In this document: positions 25,975 to 33,834 of the stretch, one piece after another
Layout: each line of letters begins with the position of its first letter
How positions within the stretch are numbered: position 1 is the first letter of the stretch
DNA from: Haladaptatus paucihalophilus DX253
GTDB taxonomy: Archaea > Halobacteriota > Halobacteria > Halobacteriales > Haladaptataceae
Length of the DNA stretch: 64,000 bases
Direction of reading: 5' to 3'
Assembly (NCBI RefSeq): GCF_000376445.1
Contig: NZ_AQXI01000003.1
Span: 62,001 to 126,000, forward strand
Position numbers and translations under genes: made by a program
The notes under the pieces: generated by a model
Databases searched by the model: none
What the model was told of the DNA's origin: nothing
The model's input: only the letters and a program-made list of their open reading frames with translations

Positions 25975-26300
25975 AGATATGTGTGATGGTGAAGAAGGTT
26001 GTGCGGTGATGTCTGGTTGGTAGTTGTGATGGTTGGGATGGTGGTGATAGTGGTTTTGTTGCGGTAGTGGTGACGGTGGGGACGGTGGAAATGGTGATTC
26101 CGTCGTGGTAGTTCTGATAGTGGGGCTTGTAGTGATGGTGATGTTGGTAGTAATAGTGATGCTGTCGCGGCAGTTGTGATGGTTGAGATTGTAGAGATGG
26201 TGGTATTGTCGCGGTAGTCGTGAGAGTGAGAACGGTAGTAACAGTGGCACCGTCGCGGTAGTCCTGAGGGTGGGAAGTATCGCGATGGTTGCGAGCGTCG
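25975..26300. repeat. Degenerate 44-nt tandem repeat (minisatellite), about seven copies
   Basis: A G/T-rich unit beginning GGTAGTYGTGAT returns at 26019, 26063, 26107, 26169, 26213 and 26257, spaced 44, 44, 62, 44 and 44 nt, with a more diverged copy at 25975. The third unit has an 18-nt internal insertion. Units commonly end in GTCGC. Because 44 is not a multiple of three and all frames give low-complexity Thr/His/Tyr peptides unlike haloarchaeal proteins, I treat it as non-coding. It lies between two minus-strand genes and upstream of the SpoIIM-domain gene. The rest of the gap (26301-26414) is related, more diverged sequence. Confidence 0.8.
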
Positions 26301-26414
26301 GGATTCTTTCGAGGGTACCGAACGTACCGTTGGAACGAATCGTACCGTGAGTGCTGACTACCGTGATGGTTTCGATGGTAGCGATAGTACGAATAGTAAC
26401 TGAGTGTACGTCGG

Positions 26415-27269
26415 TTACCGGTCCGCGTCGTATTCGATGGTGAGGAACCGTCGACCGAACACCCACATCGCGTGTTCGGCGTGGATGCCGTCACCCTTCG
26501 GAGCCACGCGGAACCGCTGTTCCATCGGGAGCGCGACCGGACCGAGCGGCGTGCGGAGATACAACCCCTCGTCGCCCGTCTCGCTTCGGGTCGTCAGTTC
26601 GATGCCGGTCCCCTCGCCGTCTTCGTCACCGACCGACCCGTCGAGCGTTCGCACGTGCAGGACGGTGCTCAGGTTCGACCACGGGAGCGGGACGGCGATG
26701 TTGACGTAGCGGATTCCGTCCCGAACGTGGCTGGCGTAGATGGCGACGAAGACGGCGGTTCCCGTCCCGTCCGTTCGAATCCACGCTCGCGCCCCGTCTC
26801 GGTGGTCCTCGTCCGGGTCGATGGCGACGAGTTCGCTGGTGAGGGGGCCGCCGGACGACTGCCACGGGCCGGGGAGGTTGAGCTGTTCGATGCGGCTCGT
26901 GAGTCGGGCGGCGAGCGCCGCGCCGACCCGGAAGCCGCGGTGCCAGTGCACCCGATACGCCATGTCGTAGTCCGCGGTGCGCTCGTAGAACCGTCTGACC
27001 TCCGGGTGCACCTCGTCGGGGTCGAAGTCGGGACGGGCGAACGCCGCCATGTCGTCCATCTCGCCCGACAGTTGCACGCTGGTCGTAACGTCGTTCCGTT
27101 GAAGATAGTCCGAACCTACCCGGGTGCTGGCGACGAGCGGACTCAACGGAACGTCCCGTGTTTGGCGGAATGCCGAACGAGCGCGGCGACCGACCGCGAC
27201 GACGGAGACGAGAAGTGCGAGAAAGAATCCGACGGCGCGTCGGCGCGGATGGGCGGGCCACACGGTCAT
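26415..27269 (-). CDS. Membrane-anchored haloarchaeal protein, unknown function
   Basis: Protein of 284 residues with an N-terminal anchor (residues 10-30, RRAVGFFLALLVSVVAVG) and then a large soluble part. The visible blocks are DPDEVHPEVRRFYERTADYDMAYRVHWHRGFR, EQLNLPG and a C-terminal domain ending MWVFGRRFLTIEYD. I do not recognise a characterised family. An outside-in topology is not certain. It is divergent from the small GTG-start gene at 27368. Confidence 0.75.
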   Translation of the reverse strand: MTVWPAHPRRRAVGFFLALLVSVVAVGRRARSAFRQTRDVPLSPLVASTRVGSDYLQRNDVTTSVQLSGEMDDMAAFARPDFDPDEVHPEVRRFYERTADYDMAYRVHWHRGFRVGAALAARLTSRIEQLNLPGPWQSSGGPLTSELVAIDPDEDHRDGARAWIRTDGTGTAVFVAIYASHVRDGIRYVNIAVPLPWSNLSTVLHVRTLDGSVGDEDGEGTGIELTTRSETGDEGLYLRTPLGPVALPMEQRFRVAPKGDGIHAEHAMWVFGRRFLTIEYDADR

Positions 27270-27332
27270 GCTATACGATTAGTCATCTCCGTATTTCAAT
27301 TCATTCCCGCCCTGTCACGCGGTTATCGGGCG

Positions 27333-27340
27333 TATAATAA
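27333..27340 (+). promoter_or_regulatory. TATA box of the small 27368 gene
   Basis: TATAATAA, 28-35 nt before the GTG at 27368. It is the main evidence that the short reading frame downstream is expressed. Confidence 0.6.
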
Positions 27341-27367
27341 AGACGCGTGAAGTGTTTTCTCGGTGGT

Positions 27368-27526
27368 GTGAGCACCTTCGGAATCAACTGGCGGAAAACG
27401 TCCGACCGTGAAACGGACCGACCGGACGCGGAGACCGGACAGTCGGACGACGAGAACGCGGCTCGTCGGTCGTACTCGATTCGCGCCCTCCTTCCCGGAC
27501 CGTACGTTCGCTACCCAAAGGAGTGA
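27368..27526 (+). CDS. Small protein of 52 residues, unknown function (GTG start)
   Basis: Reading frame GTG...TGA encoding an N-terminus STFGINWRKTSDRET, a polar middle (PDAETGQSDDENAARR) and a C-terminus YSIRALLPGPYVRYPKE. A good TATA box lies 28-35 nt upstream. The composition is acidic and codon use is G+C-rich at third positions, as in its neighbours. It converges on the KAS III-like gene (13 nt apart). Too short to assign a function; it may also be an unused frame. Confidence 0.55.
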   Translation: MSTFGINWRKTSDRETDRPDAETGQSDDENAARRSYSIRALLPGPYVRYPKE

Positions 27527-27539
27527 CGAGTCGGTCCCG

Positions 27540-28544
27540 CTACTCGCCGTGCCAGTCTAACACGGTCGCCGCCCACGTGTAGCCCGTCCCGGCGGCGAGG
27601 AAGCAAACGACGTCGCCCGATTCGACCAGTCCGTTCTCGAGTCCCGCGTCCAGCGCGAGTATCTGGTCCACGCTCTGGACGTGCCCGAACTCGTCCAGAT
27701 AGTAGTTCGCCGTGTCGAGCGTCGAACAGAGGTAGTCGTGGAACGACCGTTTCATGTGCGTCAGCGCGACGAATCCGAGGTCGTCCCGGTCGTAGTCCGA
27801 CCGCGAGAGCGCGGTGTCGGCCACGTCGAGGAAGTTATCGAGGCTGACCTCGCCCAATCGTTCCTTCATGCCGTCCGGGTCGGGCACGTCCAAGGTGTGG
27901 AGGTCCGCCGCCACGGTCGCCTCGCTGGGCGGGTTGCGCGACCCGCCAGCGGGCATCACCACGTCCTCCGAGAAGCGGCCGTCCGTTATCGCGGCGCTCT
28001 CCCGGACCGTGGCGACGGGGTCGTCCGGCGCTTCTTCGAGCACCATCGCGCACGCCCCGCTGCCGAAGTTGAACATGAACGAAGAGTCCTCGTTCTCGTA
28101 GTTCACGAGGTCCTCCTCCCGACTCGCCGAGACGAGCAGGATTCGCTCCGGGGCGTCCGCGACGAGGGTGGCTTTCGCTTGCCGGAGCGCGATGGGCGCA
28201 CCGGCACAGAGCGCGTAACTCTCGCTGGCGAACGCGTTTTCCGCGCCGATGCGCTCGGCGACGTTCGCCGCGGCGCTCCAGACGACGAAATCCTTGAACT
28301 CGCTGCCGTGATACAGCACCGCGTCGAGGTCAGTGGCTTCGATTCCGGCGTGGGAAAGCGCCCGCTCTGCGGCTTTCACGCACATGTCCGCCGCGTGGTC
28401 GCCGTCCGGCGGGCAAACGTGCTTTTCGCGGATGCCCATCTTCTCGACGACGACTTCCTCGGGAATCGCGCTCCGGCGAGCGATTTCTTCGCCCGTTACC
28501 GTCGCTTCGGGAACGTACAGTCCGTAGCCCGTGAGTCCGACCAT
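27540..28544 (-). CDS. KAS III/HMG-CoA-synthase-like condensing enzyme (3-oxoacyl-ACP synthase III family)
   Basis: Thiolase-fold protein of 334 residues. The nucleophile Cys113 is in SYALCAGAP and the catalytic histidine is His263 in LTHMKRSF. The third FabH residue, Asn274, is His288 here (FGHVQSVDQ), so the reaction likely differs from FabH. It is the last gene of the livKGFHM operon; its ATG shares a base with the livM stop (TAATG). Haloarchaea make no bacterial-type fatty acids, so a role in CoA-thioester catabolism or in an unusual C-C bond reaction of the transported substrate is more plausible. Inference. Confidence 0.88.
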   Translation of the reverse strand: MVGLTGYGLYVPEATVTGEEIARRSAIPEEVVVEKMGIREKHVCPPDGDHAADMCVKAAERALSHAGIEATDLDAVLYHGSEFKDFVVWSAAANVAERIGAENAFASESYALCAGAPIALRQAKATLVADAPERILLVSASREEDLVNYENEDSSFMFNFGSGACAMVLEEAPDDPVATVRESAAITDGRFSEDVVMPAGGSRNPPSEATVAADLHTLDVPDPDGMKERLGEVSLDNFLDVADTALSRSDYDRDDLGFVALTHMKRSFHDYLCSTLDTANYYLDEFGHVQSVDQILALDAGLENGLVESGDVVCFLAAGTGYTWAATVLDWHGE

Positions 28545-29827
28545 TATCTGAACCTCCGGAGCCGTGCGGGAATCTCTTTTGAGACGGGACCGCCGAGGCG
28601 GTCGCGGAGCGTGCCGAGCAACCCGTTCGGGACGAACAACACGAACAGCACGAACAGCGTGCCGACGTAGAGGCTCGCGTGGCCGTTCAGGAACGTCTCG
28701 ATGGCTCCCTGTACCGTCAGGCCGTTGTAAATCGTCGTTCCCATGACGCCCGACCCGAGGTGTGTTCTGAGGTACGGCAGGAGTCCGCCGCCCTCGCCCG
28801 CCTTCGACAGGAACTCGCGGAACGTCTCGTTGAACAGTTGGCCGTACAGCGGTCCGGCGAGGGTGCCGAACCCGCCGATGATGGAGGCCAACAGTGCGTC
28901 ACCCGCGACGAGGAAGTTGAACGACTCGTCCGGGGAGACGGTTCGTTCGTAGCCCGCCAGCAGGCCCCCCGCCACGGCGGCGAAGAAGGCGCTGATGGCG
29001 AACGCGCCGAGTTTGTAGCGGAAGGTGTCGTACCCCACCGCGATGGCGCGTTCCTCGTTTTCGCGGATGGCGACCATCACTTTGCCGAACGGCGAGTGGA
29101 TGATTCGCTGCATGGCGAAGTAGCAGACGAGCACCACGAGACCGATCATGTAGTAGGACACCTCCGTCTGACCGAGGTGGACGAATCCGAGCGATACCTC
29201 GTCACCGGTCAGCGCCCCGATGGAGAGGTTCAGCGCATCGACGCCGGGGACGCCGATATTGAGGCCGTTGGCCCCGTTCAGGAAGATGCCGTCGCGCGGG
29301 TTCGACCCGACGTAATCCCAGCCGCGGACGAAGACGTACAACACCTGCGCGAAGCCGAGGGTTATCATGGCGAAGTAGACCCCCGTCAGGCGGAACGATA
29401 CGGCTCCAATCGCCAGCGCGAGCGCGACGGCGACCAGTCCCGCGACGACGAGCGACACCATGAACGGCGTTCCCGGCGGGAGGAGCGGAATCTTGTCGTT
29501 CGCCGTGAGGATGACGAAGTACGCGCCGGTCCCGTAGAACGCGGCGTGGCCGAACGAGAGGTACCCCGTGTAGCCGCTGATGAAGTCGAACGACATGGCG
29601 AACAGGCCGAAGTAGAGGACGGGTATCATCGTCTCCACGCGCGGGAGGAGCGTCGCCGCCTCCGTCCCGAACGGCGAGTTCACCAGCAGGTGATACAGGC
29701 CGGGATAGGCCGCGAGGAAGGTGATAACCGCGAGGTGGACGATGTGGTCGCGGGTGTACTCTTCGACCCACGAGGCGTCCGTCTCCGAAATCGACCGCTC
29801 CGCGTCCGTTCCGGTTTCGGTGCTAAT
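28544..29827 (-). CDS. livM: Branched-chain-type ABC transporter permease LivM, apparent ATT start
   Basis: Permease with about ten TM helices; core motifs GYTGYLSFGHAAFYG, FVRGWDYVGSNPRDG, FGKVMVAIRENEERAIAVG. A GTG at 29683 starts an ORF of 379 residues, but that would cut off a hydrophobic helix (HLAVITFLAAYPGLYHLLV) that the family has. In frame upstream there is no ATG, GTG or TTG. The reading frame continues to an ATT at 29827 that overlaps the livH TAG by one base and is preceded, 7 nt away, by GGAGGTG. I therefore propose ATT initiation (427 residues), while the shorter GTG form remains possible. Confidence 0.88.
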   Translation of the reverse strand: MSTETGTDAERSISETDASWVEEYTRDHIVHLAVITFLAAYPGLYHLLVNSPFGTEAATLLPRVETMIPVLYFGLFAMSFDFISGYTGYLSFGHAAFYGTGAYFVILTANDKIPLLPPGTPFMVSLVVAGLVAVALALAIGAVSFRLTGVYFAMITLGFAQVLYVFVRGWDYVGSNPRDGIFLNGANGLNIGVPGVDALNLSIGALTGDEVSLGFVHLGQTEVSYYMIGLVVLVCYFAMQRIIHSPFGKVMVAIRENEERAIAVGYDTFRYKLGAFAISAFFAAVAGGLLAGYERTVSPDESFNFLVAGDALLASIIGGFGTLAGPLYGQLFNETFREFLSKAGEGGGLLPYLRTHLGSGVMGTTIYNGLTVQGAIETFLNGHASLYVGTLFVLFVLFVPNGLLGTLRDRLGGPVSKEIPARLRRFR

Positions 29828-30836
29828 GGCCCCCCACCTCCTCGACGCCGAACAGGCCCTGCGGCCGGAGGATGAGGACGACCACGAGGATGAGGAAGAT
29901 GGTCATCTCGGGCAGTCCCGCGAAGTCGATGGCGTTGACGAACCACCACGACATCGCCGCGTCCACCATGCCGACGAGGAGCGCCGCGACGACGGTCCCT
30001 CGGAACGTCCCGAGGCCGCCGACGATGACGACGACGAACGCCGGGAGGAGCGCTTCCGAGGCGACCGGGACGCTGGCACCCCACTTCGGGTCCCACATGA
30101 GCAACACCCCGGCGATTCCGGCCAATCCGGTGCCGAGCGCAAAGACGACGGTGAACACGCGGCGAACGTCGATGCCGAGCGCTTCGGTCATCTCCGCGTC
30201 CTCGCTTCCCGCGCGGATGACGAGTCCGTAGCGGGTCCGGGTCAGGAAGGCCCAGATTCCCGCGACGGTGAGCACGCCGAACGCGATTTCGAAGAGCGCG
30301 AGGCCGTTCACCGAGACGGAGCCGAGTCCGATCTGGTTCGTCAGGAAGCCGGGTTTCGTCCCGAAGGCGTCCTGCCAGTCGGTCTGGGGTTGCATGCCGT
30401 AGAACAGCACTGCGATTCGGACCAGTTCGTTCAGCACGAGCGTCAGCCCGAAGGTGAGCAGAATCTGGTACACCGGCGGGCGGTCGTACAGTTTGCGGAT
30501 GAGGCCGACTTCGACCGCGGTTCCGAGTCCGGCGAGCAGGGCGAAGACGACCACGACGGCCACGAAAAACAGGGCCAACCGCGTGATAGAACTGCCTCCG
30601 GCGGCGACGAACGCGACCATCACCAACCCGCCGAGGTACGCGCCCAACATGGTCAGCGACCCGTGGGCGAAATTCAACACACCCATCAGGCCGAAGATGA
30701 GCGTCAAGCCGCTCGCAATCATCACGTACAGCGCGGCCTTCGCCAACCCCTGAATGAACACCGACGCGAGCGTCGATGGCCGGAGGAAATCCCCCAGCGC
30801 GCTTCCGACCCCCGCGAGCGGAACGAGTTCCATCAT
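29823..30836 (-). CDS. livH: Branched-chain-type ABC transporter permease LivH
   Basis: Integral membrane subunit of 337 residues with about eight TM helices. Family motifs: LTLIFGLMGVLNFAHGSL near the N-terminus, GLVIRAGSEDAEMTEALGID, and FRGTVVAALLVGMVDA. It overlaps livF by 4 nt (ATGA) and livM by up to 5 nt. Members transport branched-chain amino acids, amides, urea or aromatic and other carboxylates, so the substrate is not decided by this gene. Confidence 0.94.
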   Translation of the reverse strand: MMELVPLAGVGSALGDFLRPSTLASVFIQGLAKAALYVMIASGLTLIFGLMGVLNFAHGSLTMLGAYLGGLVMVAFVAAGGSSITRLALFFVAVVVVFALLAGLGTAVEVGLIRKLYDRPPVYQILLTFGLTLVLNELVRIAVLFYGMQPQTDWQDAFGTKPGFLTNQIGLGSVSVNGLALFEIAFGVLTVAGIWAFLTRTRYGLVIRAGSEDAEMTEALGIDVRRVFTVVFALGTGLAGIAGVLLMWDPKWGASVPVASEALLPAFVVVIVGGLGTFRGTVVAALLVGMVDAAMSWWFVNAIDFAGLPEMTIFLILVVVLILRPQGLFGVEEVGGH

Positions 30837-31531
30837 GCCGAGAGATACCTCCGGAGTCGCTCGTCGTCCATCGACACCTCGTTCGCGTCGCCCTGTTCGA
30901 CGACGCGTCCGTTGTCGAGCACGTAGAACCGATCAGCGAGGTCGAGCGCCAGCGGGAGGTTCTGCTCGACCAGCAACAGCGTGGTATCCGTCGCCGCCTC
31001 TGCGAGCGCCTCGGCGACGGCCTCGACGATGAGCGGGGCCAGTCCCTCGCTCGGTTCGTCCACCAGCAGGAGTTCGTTCTCCCCGACGAGACCGCGGACG
31101 AGGGCCAACATCTGCTGTTGACCGCCGCTGAGATTTCCGGCCTCGCGGTCGCGGTGCTCTTCGAGGTCGGGGAACGTCTCGTAGGCGAGCGAGAGGGCCT
31201 CGTGCACGTCCTCCCCGCTCGGCACCGCCACCCGGATGTTCTCCTCGACGGAAAGTTGCGTGAACACCCGCCGCTCCTCGGGAATCCATCCGATTCCCAT
31301 CTCCGCGACTTCGTGGGTGCTCTTGCCGATCAGTTCCGTGCCGCGGAACCGGACGCTCCCCCGCCGCGGCGGGGTCAGTTGGAGGATGGTGCGGAGCGTC
31401 GTCGTTTTCCCGACGCCGTTTCTGCCGACGAGGGCGACGACTTCGCCCGCTTCGACTTCCATCGAGACGCCCTCCAAGACGTGACTCTCGCCGTAGTACG
31501 TGTGGGCGTCCTCGACGGTCAGCAGGCTCAC
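30833..31531 (-). CDS. livF: Branched-chain-type ABC transporter ATPase LivF
   Basis: ATPase of 232 residues. The start is a GTG at 31531 that overlaps the livG stop (GTGA); the open frame extends upstream but is a shadow of livG. Walker A GRNGVGKT, signature LSGGQQQM, Walker B LLLVDEPSEGL, switch His in LLVEQN region. It pairs with LivG. The LivF group lacks the C-terminal extension of LivG. Confidence 0.95.
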   Translation of the reverse strand: MSLLTVEDAHTYYGESHVLEGVSMEVEAGEVVALVGRNGVGKTTTLRTILQLTPPRRGSVRFRGTELIGKSTHEVAEMGIGWIPEERRVFTQLSVEENIRVAVPSGEDVHEALSLAYETFPDLEEHRDREAGNLSGGQQQMLALVRGLVGENELLLVDEPSEGLAPLIVEAVAEALAEAATDTTLLLVEQNLPLALDLADRFYVLDNGRVVEQGDANEVSMDDERLRRYLSA

Positions 31532-32295
31532 GCGATACCCTCCTCGACCTCGTAGCCGCCAAGGTACGCCTTTTGCACGTTCGGGTCGTCCCGCACCGAC
31601 TCCGGCGTGTCGTCGGCGATGACAGACCCCTGATTCAACACGACGATGCGGTCGCTGACGCGCATCACGATGTCCATGTTGTGTTCGACCAGCAGCACCG
31701 CGTGGTCCTCGGCCACGTCCTCGATGAGGTCGATTATCGTCCCCACGCTCTCGGAAGAGACGCCCGCGTTCGGTTCGTCGAGCAGGAGTACGTCCGGGTC
31801 GCCCGCGAGCGCGATGGCGACCTCCAACTGGCGCGTCTGGCCGTGGCTCAGGTTCCCCGCCGTCGTCTCGGCGAAGTCGTCGAGTTCCACGCGCTCCAGA
31901 ATCGCGTGGGCCTCTTCGGTGTGCTCCGGGAACGCCCTCGCGTTTCGAATCGGATTGGCCGACCCGTCCCCGTGTGCCTGCACCGCGACGCGGACGTTTT
32001 CGAGGACGGTACTCGTCGGGAAAACGTTCGTTATCTGGTAGGACCGGTGGAGTCCTAACCGCGCCGTCTCGTGGGGCTCCGTCCCCGTGATGTCCCGCCA
32101 CGACCCGTTCGTTCGGAATTCGATGCTGCCCTCGCTCGGCGCGAGCACGCCGGTCAACAGGTTGAAAAACGTCGTCTTGCCCGCCCCGTTCGGCCCGATG
32201 AGCGAACACAGTTCGTCCGCTTCGAGCGTAAAATCCACGTCATCGACGGCGACCAAGCCGCCGAACCGTCTCGTCAGCCCCGTAGTTCGGAGCAT
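31528..32295 (-). CDS. livG: Branched-chain-type ABC transporter ATPase LivG
   Basis: ATPase of 255 residues. Walker A GPNGAGKT, signature LSHGQTRQLE (a common LivG variant of LSGG), Walker B VLLLDEPNAGVS. It ends VQKAYLGGYEVEEG, the typical LivG tail. Only 1 nt separates it from the end of the binding-protein gene upstream. It begins right after livK in the operon. Confidence 0.95.
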   Translation of the reverse strand: MLRTTGLTRRFGGLVAVDDVDFTLEADELCSLIGPNGAGKTTFFNLLTGVLAPSEGSIEFRTNGSWRDITGTEPHETARLGLHRSYQITNVFPTSTVLENVRVAVQAHGDGSANPIRNARAFPEHTEEAHAILERVELDDFAETTAGNLSHGQTRQLEVAIALAGDPDVLLLDEPNAGVSSESVGTIIDLIEDVAEDHAVLLVEHNMDIVMRVSDRIVVLNQGSVIADDTPESVRDDPNVQKAYLGGYEVEEGIA

Positions 32296-32296
32296 G

Positions 32297-33712
32297 TTAG
32301 AGCGAGCAGGACATTCCGGCCGCGTCCTTCGGGATGGTCGCCTCCTCTCCCTCGATGGTGGCGAGCGGCTCGCCGGGCATGACGGCGGCGTCCCAGTTGT
32401 CTGCCCACTCGTCCGTGGTCGGGACTGGGTTGGCGACGGTCATCGAAGAGCGGGCCTGATTGTTGTACTTCTGGAAGACGTAGCCGCCCTCTCCCTTCGG
32501 CGTGTCTTTCACGGTCATACCGCGCATGGCCTCCGCGATGTCGGTCCCTTTGGTGGAACCGCTCTGGTGGACGCCCTGCACGATGGCCGATGCGGCGGTG
32601 AAGGTGCCCGAAGTGAACAGGTCCGGAACGACGCCGTAGGCCTTGGTGTACGAATCGACGAACGAGGTGTTGATATCGTTGTCGTACTGGTTCCAGTGAT
32701 AGCGGGTCGTGAACGGGCCGAGTTTCGTCTTCTCTATCTTCTCTTTCGTCAGCGGTTTGCCGATGACTTTCTGCATCGTCTGGCCGACCACCTTGTTCGT
32801 GATTTGGGTCGCAAAGCCGCCGAAGACGCGGTAGTCGTAGCTTCCGGAGAGGTATTCGGTGAACAGGTTCGGGAGCGTGGCGACGGTGAATCCGCCGACG
32901 ATTCCCTGTGCGCCCGCATCCTGTGCCTTGTCGAGCAGGCCCTTCCACTCCGAGTGCTCCTGCGGGACGAACTTCTTGCCGACGATTTCGACGCCTTCGT
33001 CCTCGAGTACCTGCTCGTAGTTGTTCACGACGGCCTTGCCGAAACTGTAGTCGGCCCCGAACAGGTACACCTTCTTCACGTCGGTTTCCTTGGCGACGTA
33101 CTTCCCGCCGCTTCGGGCGTCCATCGCGGTGTTCTCGCTCGCGCGGAAGACGAGGTTGTTGCACGTCTCGCCGTCCGAGGTGATGGATGCAGACGCGGCC
33201 GGTCCGGCGACGTACGGCACGCCGCTCGCCTTGGCCACCGTCTTGATGACCGTCGTCGCCGAGGACGACGACGCACAGCCGAAGAGCATATCGACCTTCT
33301 GGTCCGTCACGAGGTTCGTCGCCAGTTTCTTGGCCTTGCTCTGGGAGAACCCGGTGTCGCGGACGTACAGTTCGAAATCGGTGTCGCCGACCGACACGAC
33401 CGTTTTCCCGCTCTTGACGCCCGTCTTCGGGTCGGCGTCGGCTTTGTAGGCCAGTCCCGAAAGGAAGCCCCACAGGCTCTGTTGTCCGTAGTATTTGAGG
33501 CTCCCCGAAATCGGTTGGAGAACGCCGATTTTCACCGTCCCCGATACGTTCTTGGTCGTCGTCATGCCACCCGTTCCATTGTCGTTCCCCGATTTGTCGT
33601 CGTTCGTCGTATCGTTTGTGTCATCGTTTCCAGTGCACCCTGCCAATCCGGCAATCCCGACCGCACCCGCCGACGTGAGGACGTTGCGCCGTGTCAGTCT
33701 CCGCCTTGTCAT
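32297..33712 (-). CDS. livK: Substrate-binding lipoprotein of the Liv-type ABC transporter (LivK-like)
   Basis: Receptor of 471 residues. The ATG at 33712 gives a Tat signal with lipobox (RRRLTRRNVLTSAG, then LAGC), followed by a Asp/Asn/Thr-rich linker and a periplasmic-binding-protein type I fold: VKIGVLQPISGSLKYYGQQSLWG, DTGFSQSKAKKLATNLV, VDMLFGCASSSSATTV. The N-terminal cysteine is expected to be lipid-modified after Tat export. First gene of the operon livKGFHM-KAS III; a shared palindromic motif lies 39-54 nt upstream. Amide or short-chain carboxylate receptors share the same fold, so specificity is open. Confidence 0.94.
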   Translation of the reverse strand: MTRRRLTRRNVLTSAGAVGIAGLAGCTGNDDTNDTTNDDKSGNDNGTGGMTTTKNVSGTVKIGVLQPISGSLKYYGQQSLWGFLSGLAYKADADPKTGVKSGKTVVSVGDTDFELYVRDTGFSQSKAKKLATNLVTDQKVDMLFGCASSSSATTVIKTVAKASGVPYVAGPAASASITSDGETCNNLVFRASENTAMDARSGGKYVAKETDVKKVYLFGADYSFGKAVVNNYEQVLEDEGVEIVGKKFVPQEHSEWKGLLDKAQDAGAQGIVGGFTVATLPNLFTEYLSGSYDYRVFGGFATQITNKVVGQTMQKVIGKPLTKEKIEKTKLGPFTTRYHWNQYDNDINTSFVDSYTKAYGVVPDLFTSGTFTAASAIVQGVHQSGSTKGTDIAEAMRGMTVKDTPKGEGGYVFQKYNNQARSSMTVANPVPTTDEWADNWDAAVMPGEPLATIEGEEATIPKDAAGMSCSL

Positions 33713-33750
33713 ACCACCTATACCGGGAGTTACGAGCGGCAAATACTGCA

Positions 33751-33791
33751 GGGTTAACATGTGAACAGAACGGAATCGGGCCGGTTCACAT
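33751..33791. promoter_or_regulatory. Divergent livK/SDR promoter with candidate operator A
   Basis: GGGTTAACATGTGAAC (33751-33766) is an imperfect palindrome. Its right half ATGTGAAC is repeated inverted at 33784-33791 (GTTCACAT), giving an 8-17-8 inverted repeat. It lies 39 nt from the livK start and 44 nt from the dehydrogenase start. A near-identical 16-mer occurs at 38839-38854. Confidence 0.6.
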
Positions 33792-33834
33792 ATCAACCGT
33801 GGATTTTTCCTCGCTATCGCTCGGAGTTTGAAAT

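Noticed and set aside
25975-26300. 44-nt repeats considered as a CRISPR array
   Set aside because: The units are contiguous, diverged copies with no unique spacers between fixed repeats and there are no cas genes.
25948-26494. Minus-strand ORFs across the minisatellite (Thr/His/Tyr-rich products)
   Set aside because: Composition is unlike any haloarchaeal protein, both frames are equally open, and the period of 44 nt does not fit coding.
31532-32209. Extension of livF to 458 residues
   Set aside because: Upstream portion is an out-of-frame shadow of livG; the GTG at 31531 overlaps the livG stop as expected in the operon.
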